DNA from: Anoplopoma fimbria
Taxonomy: Eukaryota; Chordata; Actinopteri; Perciformes; Anoplopomatidae
Length of the DNA: 64,000 bases
Reading direction: 5' to 3'
Assembly (NCBI RefSeq): GCF_027596085.1
Contig: NC_072451.1
Coordinates: 9,997,098-10,061,097, forward strand
The stretch's first letter is position 1; the number at the start of each line of letters is the position of its first letter. Of the stretch, positions 53,701 through 57,830 are shown piece by piece. The position numbers were made by a program, and so were the translations under genes. Under the pieces are notes generated by a model, which saw only the letters and a list, made by a program, of their open reading frames with translations, was not told where the DNA came from and did not search any database.

Positions 53701-56302
53701 ATAGTTCTTCTCCTAACCATAACTAACCTTTAAAGCAGTGTTGTAGTCAAGAACACCGAAACCAAGACCAGGTCATGACCAAGACCAGAGTATGTTAAAA
53801 CCAAGATAAGGCCAAGACTTTAAGGTATGAGACCGACTCAAGATAAAGAGTTTGAGGGGTCGAGACCTAGTCAAGACCAAGATTTTGAAGGGTTGAGACC
53901 GAGATAAGACCAAGACTTTGAGGTGTTTAGACCGAATCAAGTGCAAAACATTGAGAGGTTGACACCGAGTCAAAACCAAGACCAGACCAGTCAGAGATGA
54001 CAAACAAACAAACATACAAAACATAGGCACTCCTCACATTAATCTGGAAGATCCACATTCCCATAAAAACAACTGCAGAAAACAAATCGCTATATACAGT
54101 GCCCTCCAGAATTATTGGCACTCTTTAGTAAAACTGAGCAAAACGAGATGCGAAAAAAATGTCTTTATTGTTTATCCTCATGATCTTTCATTCAAAATAT
54201 TCACAAAAATCTAACCTTTAACTGAAGTAACATAATTGAAAGAAACATTAAAAAATATTTTTCTCAAAAATATATGTGCCACAATTATTGGCACCCCTTC
54301 ATTTAATATTTTGTGCAGCCTCCCTTTGCCAAGATAACAGCTCTGAGTCTTCTCCTATAATGCGTGATGAGGTTGGTGAACACATGGCACTGGATCTGAG
54401 ACCAGTCCTCCATGCAGAATCTCTCCAGATCCTTCAGATTCTGAGGTAGACGCTTGTGGACTCTCCTCTTCAGCTCATCCCACAGATTTCCTATGGGGTT
54501 TAGGTCGGGGGACTGTGATGGCCATGGCAAAACCTTTATTCTGTGGTCGGTGGACCATTTTTGTGTAGATTTTGAGGTGTGCTTCGGATCATTGTCCTGC
54601 TGGAAGGTCAAACCACGGCCCATTTTAAGCTTCCTGGCAGAGGCTGTTAGGTTTTCATTTAATATCTGCTGGTATTTGATGGAGTCCATGATACCATGTA
54701 TCCTAACAAGATGTCCAGGGCCTTTGGAAGAAAAACAGCCCCACAACATCAAAGATACCACACCATACTGCACAGTGGGTATGAGGTGCTTTTCTGTATG
54801 GCTATCTTTCTGTCTACGCTAAACCCACCTTTGATGTCTGTTGCCAAAAAGCTCTATTTTGGTCTCATCTGACCATATAACCCGGTCCCATTGAAAGTCC
54901 CAGTAACGTTTGGCAAACTGTAGGCGCTTTAGTTTGTTGTTGATTGACAGCAGAGGCTTTTTTCTGGCAACCCTCCCAAACAACTTGTGTTGATGTAGGT
55001 GGCGTCTGATGGTAGTTTTGGAGACTTTCTGACCCCAAAACTCAACTAACCTCTGCAATTCTCCAGCTGTGATCCTTGGAGATTTTTTTGCCAGTCGAAC
55101 CATCCTCCTCACGGTGCGTGGGGTCAATGTACACACACGTCCTCTTCGAAGCTGATTCTTAACATCTCCTGTCGCTTTAAACTTCTTAATTATTGCCCTG
55201 ATAGTGGAAATGGGTATTTTCAACTGTTTAGAGATTTTCTTATATCCATTTTCTGATTTGTGCAGCTCAACAACTTTTCGTCGCACATCGTCACTGTGTT
55301 CTCGGGTCTTTCCCATAGTGATGAATGACTAAGGGAATTTGGCCTGTGTCACCTCATATTTATACCCCAGTGAAACAGGAAGTCATGGTTGACCACTTAA
55401 GAGTTCCTAATCAAACAGGTGAACTTAAAAATGTAAAATATGACTGGAATTATACTTCAGTTAGATTTTAATCATGAGATTTTCTAGGGGTGCCAATAAT
55501 TGTGGCAGACATGTTTTGGAGAAAAATATTTATTTAATGTCAACATTCTTTTTTAATAATAAATAATAATAACAATTTTACTTCAATAAAAAGGTAAGAT
55601 TTTTGTGAATATTGTGAAAGACATTTTTTCACAGCCTGTTTTGCTCATATTCACTAAGGGTGCCAATGATTCTGGAGGGCACTGTATGTATAAGTGTACC
55701 ATTAGAACTGTCCTAATAAAATAACTAAAAGGCATTGCAGAGCTTAATTCTATGTGTCCCCCTGATTCCTATGAGCAAACACAGTTTGATGTTAACAAAT
55801 AAATCAGACAATGCACGGAATGGTAAGTTATAATCAACACTGCAGTTGTTGTCTTGACACCTCTTGAAATAAAATCTTGAGTCCTCTTTGTCTGAGACCA
55901 AGACAAGACTGAGTTAAAATGTGGTTGATTCCAACACAAGACTGAGACTTTTAAAAAGTGGTCTTGAGACCAGCCTCGAGACTACACTACTTTAAAGCAT
56001 GATGAAAAAGGTTCTCTTACCTAAACAAAGTTGTTGTTTTTCACCCAAACCTAAGTCGTTTTTTTGTCTAAAAATAATCAAACGATAACAATAGTGATGG
56101 CAGAAACAATGAACTGTAAAGATGAGGGGAACAAATAGTAAAAAAAACATTAATTTCTAATTTTACTTAACACGCAGAACAAACCTGCTCCTGTGGTGGT
56201 TACCACCTTGGCCTTGCTGCGCGCTCCATCGCCCTTGGTGGTATACGCAGCCACAGTAACAGAGTAGGTTGTCTCTGGCAGCAGACCTGTTACAATGGCC
56301 TC
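7894..56302 (-). CDS. ptprf: LAR-type receptor protein tyrosine phosphatase, partial gene (9 exons)
   Basis: This is a type I membrane protein with cell-adhesion-like Ig and FN3 repeats outside and two phosphatase domains inside; LAR family members act at cell junctions, growth cones and synapses and dephosphorylate phosphotyrosine. Exons in coding order are 56302-56185, 52742-52161, 50397-50300, 48254-47998, 45372-45291, 37923-37711, 21731-21574, 13176-13067 and 7991-7894. They total 1716 nt, or 572 codons, and every junction keeps the frame. PTPRF rather than PTPRD or PTPRS is indicated by [13 protein letters not shown] at the membrane, [20 protein letters not shown] after it, and [13 protein letters not shown] in the last FN3 repeat. 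The start codon, Ig domains and first FN3 repeats lie above 64000, and the catalytic D1 and D2 domains below position 1; no exon for SIDPGQQ, the expected next segment, is visible in 1-7893. Teleosts can carry duplicate ptprf copies, so a or b cannot be assigned. Confidence 0.93.
8029..8067. repeat. CA microsatellite
   Basis: Two CA arrays separated by one GA interruption, 38 bp long, just inside the intron next to the wedge exon. Confidence 0.9.
9100..9640 (-). pseudogene. L1-like LINE reverse transcriptase remnant
   Basis: Read on the minus strand the segment gives [17 protein letters not shown], later [13 protein letters not shown], and then [16 protein letters not shown] text. These match the reverse transcriptase start of L1/Tx1 elements (x-I-x-LLPKKGKDP, then PISLLNVDxKI). 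Stop codons and frameshifts interrupt it throughout, so it is a dead fragment. No 3' tail or target duplication was identified. Confidence 0.65.
13067..13176 (-). CDS. ptprf: ptprf exon: cytoplasmic juxtamembrane segment
   Basis: This 110 nt exon has the acceptor TTCCCCCAG. It reads (K R)[18 protein letters not shown] then [18 protein letters not shown] plus one base. [20 protein letters not shown] is the LAR-specific juxtamembrane signature and separates it from PTPRD and PTPRS. The downstream boundary is CAAG|GCATGA, with GC where GT is expected. It was chosen because joining there to the exon at 7991 restores Gln-Gly-Met-Arg in the same way as human Pro-Gly-Met-Arg. Confidence 0.93.
13500..13790 (-). 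pseudogene. LINE reverse transcriptase remnant with altered catalytic box
   Basis: Minus-strand text [11 protein letters not shown] then [11 protein letters not shown] and [11 protein letters not shown] matches the central reverse transcriptase motifs of jockey- and Rex-like LINEs (GVPQGSxLGPLLFxIYINDL ... LFADD). The catalytic ADD is ANN here, so two essential aspartates are lost. Surrounding frames are broken. No ends were identified. Confidence 0.75.
15500..16350 (+). pseudogene. L1-like LINE ORF2 C-terminal remnant
   Basis: The frame from 15571 reads [20 protein letters not shown]. This resembles the post-RT segment of L1 ORF2 (KGGLGLPNLxxYYxAAxL). A stop follows after 61 codons and the remainder is degraded. 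The right boundary is uncertain and the 16000-16350 part is assigned only by continuity. Confidence 0.5.
17355..17420. repeat. TG-rich microsatellite
   Basis: Interrupted (TG)n array with TTGT and TATG interruptions, about 65 bp. Open frames crossing it are low-complexity artefacts. Confidence 0.85.
18342..18727 (+). mobile_element. LINE 3' end with A-rich tail
   Basis: The plus strand reads [11 protein letters not shown], a stop, then [20 protein letters not shown]. This matches the conserved LINE C-terminus (x-VPxVxTxxGxxSFxxxAPxxWNxLQxxLKL). It ends in CTGGTTAAATAACGGTAAAATAAATAAATAA, which resembles the typical 3' terminus GGTTAAATAAAGGT with a (TAAA)n tail. The coding part has at least one stop. 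It was inserted 5'-truncated. Confidence 0.7.
18777..18814. repeat. (TA)19 microsatellite
   Basis: An uninterrupted TA array of 38 bp. It is likely unstable in length and prone to cruciform formation. Confidence 0.95.
20014..20331 (+). other. Unassigned open frame, 105 codons
   Basis: The frame begins [20 protein letters not shown] and ends RYAGTSLFL, opposite in strand to ptprf. The segment is GC-richer than its surroundings. It is preceded by an acceptor-like ...GCGGCTCCAG immediately before the ATG, and the end contains TCAAG|GTATGC, a donor-like site near 20302. I recognise no family. It could be a coding exon of a nested gene, an antisense transcript, or a conserved non-coding block that happens to be open. 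Confidence 0.25.
21574..21731 (-). CDS. ptprf: ptprf exon: transmembrane helix
   Basis: This 158 nt exon has the acceptor TTTGCAG and the donor AAGAG|GTGAGT. It reads [38 protein letters not shown], then [14 protein letters not shown]. The stretch from about codon 28 to 50 is one hydrophobic transmembrane helix followed by basic residues that continue in the next exon (KRKRTS), as expected for a stop-transfer signal. EDPEMLW followed by GPVLAVILI is nearly identical to human LAR. Confidence 0.96.
22870..23427. mobile_element. GGTTC-rich non-autonomous element, copy 1
   Basis: Outer inverted ends TTCTTAGAAATAAAAGT and ACTTTTATTTCTAAAAC enclose many degenerate GGTTC or GAACC blocks (for example GGTTCCACCTGGAACCC). 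A second copy with the same ends and core lies at 49185-49525. No coding capacity, so it would depend on a transposase from elsewhere. Superfamily not determined. Confidence 0.65.
23737..23765. repeat. Run of 29 G
   Basis: Uninterrupted G29 on the plus strand followed by (GAC)4. It can form a G-quadruplex and is likely length-variable or a sequencing weak point. The glycine- and proline-rich open frames across it are artefacts. Confidence 0.95.
24555..24710 (-). repeat. Dispersed repeat family C, copy 1
   Basis: In reverse complement it shows AACACAGGACTCTCAACCAGG, a gap, then CCTAACTTAGTGGTTTTG. The same two blocks occur in order at 29660-29860 (ACAGGACTTTCAACAGGG and CCTAACTAAGTGGTTTTG). 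Class unknown. Confidence 0.55.
26891..27258 (+). mobile_element. tRNA-derived SINE with target-site duplication
   Basis: The element starts GGGCTGCACGGTGGTGTAGT (A-box region) and has the B-box-like GGGTTCAATTCCCGGG. It continues with GTGTGGAGTTTGCATGTTCT and CTGGCGACCTGTCCAGGGTG blocks common in teleost genomes, and ends in (GGAT)n. It is flanked by identical 12 bp direct repeats TGTGCTGAGTCA at 26879-26890 and 27259-27270, the mark of target-primed insertion. I do not assign a named family. Confidence 0.88.
27400..27632. repeat. Satellite with a period of about 20 bp
   Basis: About eleven degenerate copies of a unit like AATATTACAGGAATAAAGTC. Variants include TATTACGAGAATAAAGTCAT and TATTATGAGAATAAAGTCC. 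The array is flanked on both sides by A-rich runs and an AATATTAACGAG(A/G)ATAAA sequence. Confidence 0.9.
28590..29047 (+). repeat. Dispersed repeat family A, copy 3
   Basis: Same orientation as 6036-6546. It contains TTGTATAGAAGTCTATGAG, CAGTAAACATTGTAAACATG, CTTCAATACAGCATGATG, and ends in CCACTCCTTATCTACAGTC. It spans nearly the full unit. Confidence 0.75.
29660..29860 (+). repeat. Dispersed repeat family C, copy 2
   Basis: Inverted relative to 24555-24710 and sharing two ordered blocks with it. No coding capacity seen. Confidence 0.55.
30255..30260 (-). promoter_or_regulatory. Candidate polyadenylation signal
   Basis: AATAAA on the minus strand, about 135 bases after the stop of the 30395-30643 frame. 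The hexamer is common by chance; its position is the only support. Confidence 0.3.
30395..30643 (-). other. Unexplained open frame with downstream poly(A) signal
   Basis: Starting after an upstream stop, 82 codons are open on the minus strand, from [20 protein letters not shown] to VTPGRLGLS and TGA. The middle is rich in Ser, Thr and charged residues ([18 protein letters not shown]). An AATAAA lies about 135 bases past the stop (30255-30260). This looks like the last coding piece and 3' UTR of a transcript, so it may be a processed pseudogene, the 3' part of a retroelement, or an unrecognised terminal exon. I do not recognise the protein, and the first codon is not a Met. Confidence 0.3.
32100..32620. 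repeat. Pyrimidine-rich block
   Basis: A long C/T-rich stretch on the plus strand (for example CCCCCCCCTCCCCTCCTTCC near 32421). It produces several overlapping Ser/Pro/Leu-rich open frames with no domain features, which I treat as composition artefacts. Confidence 0.6.
33610..33880 (+). pseudogene. L1-like endonuclease C-terminal scrap
   Basis: The frame ends [20 protein letters not shown], resembling the FTFxSHxHxxYSRIDYFL motif at the end of the L1 apurinic endonuclease domain. The catalytic N-terminal part is absent and 89 codons are open. It is close to other L1-like debris in the gene but not joined to it. Confidence 0.55.
35049..35440 (+). repeat. Direct duplication, unit 1
   Basis: About 390 bp similar to 36651-37055 in the same orientation. 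Shared blocks include CAATTGGTGCT, GAACACCTTCATATAT, GATGCAATCCAATA / AATGCAATCCAATA, GAGCTGAACCACA and AATGCTGCATTATATCAAA. The units have diverged by many substitutions and small indels. Confidence 0.8.
36651..37055 (+). repeat. Direct duplication, unit 2
   Basis: Partner of 35049-35440, about 1.6 kb away. Similarity continues to the TTTAGAATCTGAATTT block after a 30 bp insertion relative to unit 1. Function, if any, unknown. Confidence 0.8.
37253..37565 (+). repeat. Dispersed repeat family B, copy 2
   Basis: Runs from TTTAAAGGCCCACCGG, through ATTAGCAGAAATG and CATAACTATGTTTCCATTA, to TTGCAATCTGCGACCTCACC and the end CACTGTGCCATTAAAG. The two ends are roughly complementary, supporting a non-autonomous inverted-repeat element. 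It lies only about 145 bp from the ptprf exon at 37711. Confidence 0.65.
37711..37923 (-). CDS. ptprf: ptprf exon: furin-site region
   Basis: This 213 nt exon (71 codons, phase 0 to 0) has the acceptor TGCGGCAG and the donor ATCT|GTGAGT. It reads [20 protein letters not shown], then [20 protein letters not shown], and ends [15 protein letters not shown] is a furin-type site; LAR receptors are cleaved here into two non-covalently held subunits. The end, DLTDHES before TFAAS, is slightly shorter than human (SLKEPMDQKRYASS), so a real length difference or an unseen tiny exon is possible. Confidence 0.94.
38600..39300 (+). pseudogene. Retroelement remnant with GIY-YIG-like motif (Penelope-like?)
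   Basis: The plus strand at about 39004-39060 reads [18 protein letters not shown]. This matches the GLxYVGxTxR start of the GIY-YIG endonuclease found at the C-terminus of Penelope-like retroelements. Downstream text around 39205-39250 resembles their TLxPxGLNEE ending, in another frame. Frames are broken throughout. Other GIY-YIG-bearing elements are not excluded. Confidence 0.5.
42878..42909. repeat. Short perfect hairpin
   Basis: AGGGGCTATGG and CCATAGCCCCT form an 11 bp stem with a 10-base loop. There is no T run after it and no sign of a transcript. Confidence 0.6.
45291..45372 (-). CDS. ptprf: ptprf exon: membrane-proximal extracellular segment
   Basis: This 82 nt exon has the acceptor TTGATACAG and the donor GAG|GTGAGT. 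It reads (R)[20 protein letters not shown] then [16 protein letters not shown] matches the hydrophobic strand WFYIVVVPI of human LAR, and the acidic end corresponds to PEELELDE. It is short and missed by simple open-frame scans, but the phases fit both neighbours. Confidence 0.92.
45373..47997 (-). other. ptprf intron
   Basis: A 2.6 kb GT-AG intron. It includes an L1-like scrap at 46790-46930. The blocks 46330-46560, 46600-46720 and 47120-47520 are less repetitive and have balanced composition, so they are candidates for conserved non-coding sequence, but that is only an impression. Confidence 0.5.
46790..46930 (-). pseudogene. L1-like RT scrap, sister of 48400-48600
   Basis: The minus strand reads [15 protein letters not shown], aligning with [15 protein letters not shown] at 48400-48600. 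Flanking DNA also matches (GAGTTAGATAA..AAATTGATA). The catalytic box is lost here. Confidence 0.5.
47998..48254 (-). CDS. ptprf: ptprf exon: rest of the last FN3 repeat and linker
   Basis: This 257 nt exon has the acceptor CTGGCTTCAG and the donor TCAG|GTCTGT. It reads [18 protein letters not shown], then [20 protein letters not shown], then [13 protein letters not shown], and ends [14 protein letters not shown]. The [10 protein letters not shown] strand finishes the FN3 repeat; the remainder starts the membrane-proximal region. It ends with two bases (AG) that join G from the next exon to make Arg before Trp-Tyr-Tyr. Confidence 0.94.
48400..48611 (-). pseudogene. L1-like RT scrap carrying the ADD box
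   Basis: The minus-strand frame contains [24 protein letters not shown] is the reverse transcriptase catalytic box. Only about 68 codons are open and neither flank extends recognisably, so it is a short dead fragment. Confidence 0.55.
49185..49525. mobile_element. GGTTC-rich non-autonomous element, copy 2
   Basis: Ends CTCTTAGAAATCAGG and CTTTATTTCTAAGAG are inverted. The interior repeats GGTTC and GAACC motifs (AGGGTTCCCTGTAGAACCC and GGGTTCTGGGTGGAACC). Same family as 22870-23427 but about 200 bp shorter. Confidence 0.7.
49573..49964 (+). mobile_element. Solo LTR of an LTR retrotransposon
   Basis: 392 bp beginning TGTGGCAGTGGG and ending GGCTACA (TG...CA termini, inverted TGTGGC/GGCTACA). 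It is flanked by 5 bp direct repeats GTGTT (49568-49572 and 49965-49969), as expected from integrase. Inside, GCTACTTAAGCAGG near 49693 could be a TATA-like box, and AAATAAATA near 49880 a poly(A) signal. No gag-pol, primer-binding site or second LTR, so LTR-LTR recombination removed the body. A Ty3/Gypsy origin is plausible but not shown. Confidence 0.85.
50300..50397 (-). CDS. ptprf: ptprf exon: start of the last FN3 repeat
   Basis: This 98 nt exon has the acceptor CCCTCAG and the donor CAAG|GTAAGA. With the last base of the preceding exon it reads [20 protein letters not shown] followed by [13 protein letters not shown], the first half of the final FN3 repeat. It closes in phase 0. Its sequence is close to the equivalent human LAR segment (VFAKNFRV, VLLSWEVPDSYKS). 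Confidence 0.94.
50398..52160 (-). other. ptprf intron
   Basis: A 1.8 kb GT-AG intron, AT-rich, with a CT-rich microsatellite at about 51990-52040. I see no transposon or open frame worth naming. Confidence 0.6.
51997..52040. repeat. CT-rich microsatellite
   Basis: Interrupted (TC)n array with TTTG, CCC and TGTC interruptions in the intron, about 120 bp from the double-FN3 exon. Confidence 0.85.
52161..52742 (-). CDS. ptprf: ptprf exon: two complete FN3 repeats
   Basis: This 582 nt exon has the acceptor TTCCAG and the donor CCAG|GTGAGA. It begins [18 protein letters not shown] and holds two FN3 repeats back to back, probably FN3-6 and FN3-7. Typical features are IQWQPPKE and [13 protein letters not shown] (Trp-Pro core), the [20 protein letters not shown] strand, and [20 protein letters not shown]. 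Likely N-glycosylation sequons are NNT and NST in [13 protein letters not shown]. The KGGGP codons lie in an uninterrupted run of ten G. The exon ends ...[12 protein letters not shown] plus one base. Confidence 0.95.
52811..52927 (+). repeat. Dispersed repeat family B, copy 3 (truncated)
   Basis: Reads AAAAGGTACAGTGTGTAGCA, then GATCTATTAGCAGAAATGG and an AATCACCTGAACCTAAGAG block. It stops in ...TTAGCTTAGAATCA exactly where family A copy 4 begins, so the family A element probably inserted into it. Confidence 0.7.
52928..53193 (-). repeat. Dispersed repeat family A, copy 4 (partial)
   Basis: Starts ATAGACTGTATAAGAAGTGG and runs through AACCAATGAACAGAAGTTAC. It lacks the ATGTTTACAATGTTTACT half. 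Confidence 0.7.
53195..53330 (-). mobile_element. LINE 3' terminal fragment
   Basis: On the minus strand the sequence ends GAATTTCCCCCATGGGGATC then AATAAAGG and a (TAA)n tail. This is the typical end of L2/CR1-like fish LINEs. Only about 135 bp, no coding part. Confidence 0.6.
53362..53690 (+). mobile_element. tRNA-derived SINE, copy 1
   Basis: Begins GGGGCGGCTGTGGCGTAGTG (A-box region) and has the B box GGTGGTTCGATACC. It carries TGTCCTTGGGCAAGACACTT and the tail GTCGCTTTGGATAAAAGCG then TCTGCTAAATGACTGTAATG. This tail is widespread in ray-finned fishes. A second copy lies at 63450-63735. Confidence 0.9.
54097..55684 (-). mobile_element. Full-length Tc1-like transposon, defective
   Basis: 1588 bp with inverted ends CAGTGCCCTCCAGAATTATT, which run about 200 bp each side (54097-54302, 55485-55684). 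TA dinucleotides flank it (54095-54096 and 55685-55686). The motif TGCCAATAATTGTGGCA marks the inner part of the repeats. It lies inside the hAT-like element, so it arrived later. Family differs from the 6693-7726 copy. Confidence 0.93.
54303..55316 (-). pseudogene. Tc1 transposase with stop codon and lost catalytic Glu
   Basis: About 337 codons, close to the usual 340. The N-terminal part ([20 protein letters not shown]) has paired-like helix-turn-helix motifs ([20 protein letters not shown]). The first Asp is in [13 protein letters not shown] and the second in [12 protein letters not shown]. Two lesions are visible: an in-frame TAG at 54819-54821, right after RHQRWV, and [14 protein letters not shown], where Gly replaces the third catalytic residue, Glu. 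The frame is otherwise continuous from 55316 to 54303. It is inactive as seen. Confidence 0.93.
56185..56302 (-). CDS. ptprf: ptprf exon: C-terminal part of an FN3 repeat
   Basis: The acceptor CTACACAG and the donor GCAG|GTTTGT bound 118 nt starting in phase 0. The exon reads [20 protein letters not shown] and continues [36 protein letters not shown] is the conserved F-G region of an FN3 repeat, probably the fifth of LAR by comparison with the human protein. It ends with one base of a Val codon completed by the next exon. It is the most upstream coding piece I could find. Confidence 0.92.
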
Positions 56303-57364
56303 CTGTGTAGATAGATAGACACAGAGAAGAAGAAGACAGAGGGAGGGAGGGAAGAATGGAGACAGAGGGAAAGAGGCAACATTCAGGTTAAGACAATGGC
56401 CTCAGTTGTATTGCTGTGCTGTCAGACAGTTTACTCTACAAGCCAAATGAGACAAGTTAAGTGACAAAATGCATTTCCAACACTATTTAAACTGTTCTTT
56501 GAGGAAAAATTTAGATGAAATCCTCAAAGAAGTACATGGTTCCTGGTCCTCGACTGTATTGAAAGATGGTTTGAAAGCTGTGGCAGGAAGTGAGTCTATA
56601 AACTGTGATGAATTTTTACTTAAAGGACAGTAATTTTACCGTTTGTCTTTGATTGTTCTCTTTTAAACAAGTTTGACTAACCTGGAGGTATGTTTACAAC
56701 AACTTTTTTGTGTATTGACGGTAAGTTGGTAGGTACAATGTTATTTCTAAATTTTAAACATCTCCTCATTGGTTTTAAAACATCAAGATCAACGTCAAAG
56801 AACTGCAGTTCGAAATTAGCCAGCTGACTAACACTGGCACGTTTACAGAAGTGAAGATTAATGTGAGTTGTTCCTGTAATTAAATAACTGAAATTAATAA
56901 AATTTCCGTCAGCCAATTAATCTGAAACAGATTGTTTTATGAATTTAAAATATGTACGGTGTTGATTAAGAGTGACAGCATAGCTTTTTTCTGCACTCAT
57001 GGCTAACGCCACAATGCACAGGGTCCACTGGATCTACACTCCATTGAAAGGAGTATGTTGTCAAAGTAGTAGCACTCTCGAGGTGTTTATTAGATCGGAA
57101 GAACTTTTTTACATAGTTCAAATAATTCCATTTTATTGTGTCTGCACTGCTAGAACAAGGAACGATCTTAGTCCTCAAAACGACTTTGCAGGACTTTTTT
57201 AATCACCTATTTTAGAGCAGACCTTACCTAACAAAAGAGGAACCATGTATGACATAAGTGCACGGAAATGTAAGAAAACATGGACAAATGAACCGACAGT
57301 GAGGTCCGTAAATTAACTTGTTCATAGCAAACACCCACTGAGACTTAGAACGGGTGAGAGATGC

Positions 57365-57830
57365 TGCTGAGCGAGCTAACCCAGAAGCACAAAGGCTAAA
57401 TCAGTAGCGTCAGCAGTACACCTTAAACAGAGTAGAACACACGCTAATCAAGTAACGTTAGCAAAATGGCTAACTCAGTCAAACAAAAGGCTAATCAAGT
57501 AACATTAGCAAAACGGCTAACCTTGGAGCAATAAGGCTAACCCAGTATCCCAAAAGCTAATCCATTAATGTTAGCACAACGTCTTACCCAGTAGCAAACA
57601 AGGCTAACCAAGTAACCTTAGAACAACTGCTAACTCAGTAGCAAAAAGGCTAACCCAGTAGAACAAAATATACTAGGTAAGGTCAGCATAACAGCTAACC
57701 TAGTAGAACAAAGGGTGACTAAGTAAAGCTAACACAACGGCTAACCCACTATGACAAAAGCTAACCCAGCAACGTTAGCACAACAACTAACCCAGTAGCA
57801 CAAAACATACCCACTGAGCCAAAAAGCTGA
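57365..57830. repeat. Minisatellite, period about 46 bp
   Basis: About eight degenerate units built from two sub-blocks, GGCTAACCCAGTAGCACAAA and GGCTAATCAAGTAACGTTAGCA. Some units carry an extra copy of about 20 bp of one sub-block (57490-57600 and 57620-57690), as expected from unequal exchange. Confidence 0.85.

Larger units (their letters stand above)
53736..55989. mobile_element. hAT-like non-autonomous element interrupted by a Tc1 copy
   Basis: Ends CAGTGTTGTAGTCAAGA and CTCGAGACTACACTA are imperfectly inverted. Flanking 8 bp direct copies of CTTTAAAG (53728-53735 and 55990-55997) match hAT target duplications, though this word is itself palindromic. The left arm is a degenerate array of GACCGAGTCAAGACCAAGAC-like units. 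Without the inserted Tc1 the element is about 664 bp and encodes nothing. Confidence 0.7.
52743..56184 (-). other. ptprf intron filled with nested mobile elements
   Basis: A 3.4 kb GT-AG intron. In order it holds a truncated family B copy, family A copy 4, a LINE 3' tail, a SINE, and a hAT-like element interrupted by a Tc1 transposon. About 190 bp next to the exon at 56185 is unassigned. Confidence 0.7.

Noticed and set aside
57365..57830. CRISPR-like array
   Set aside because: The sequences between repeats are variants of the repeat itself, so it is a minisatellite.
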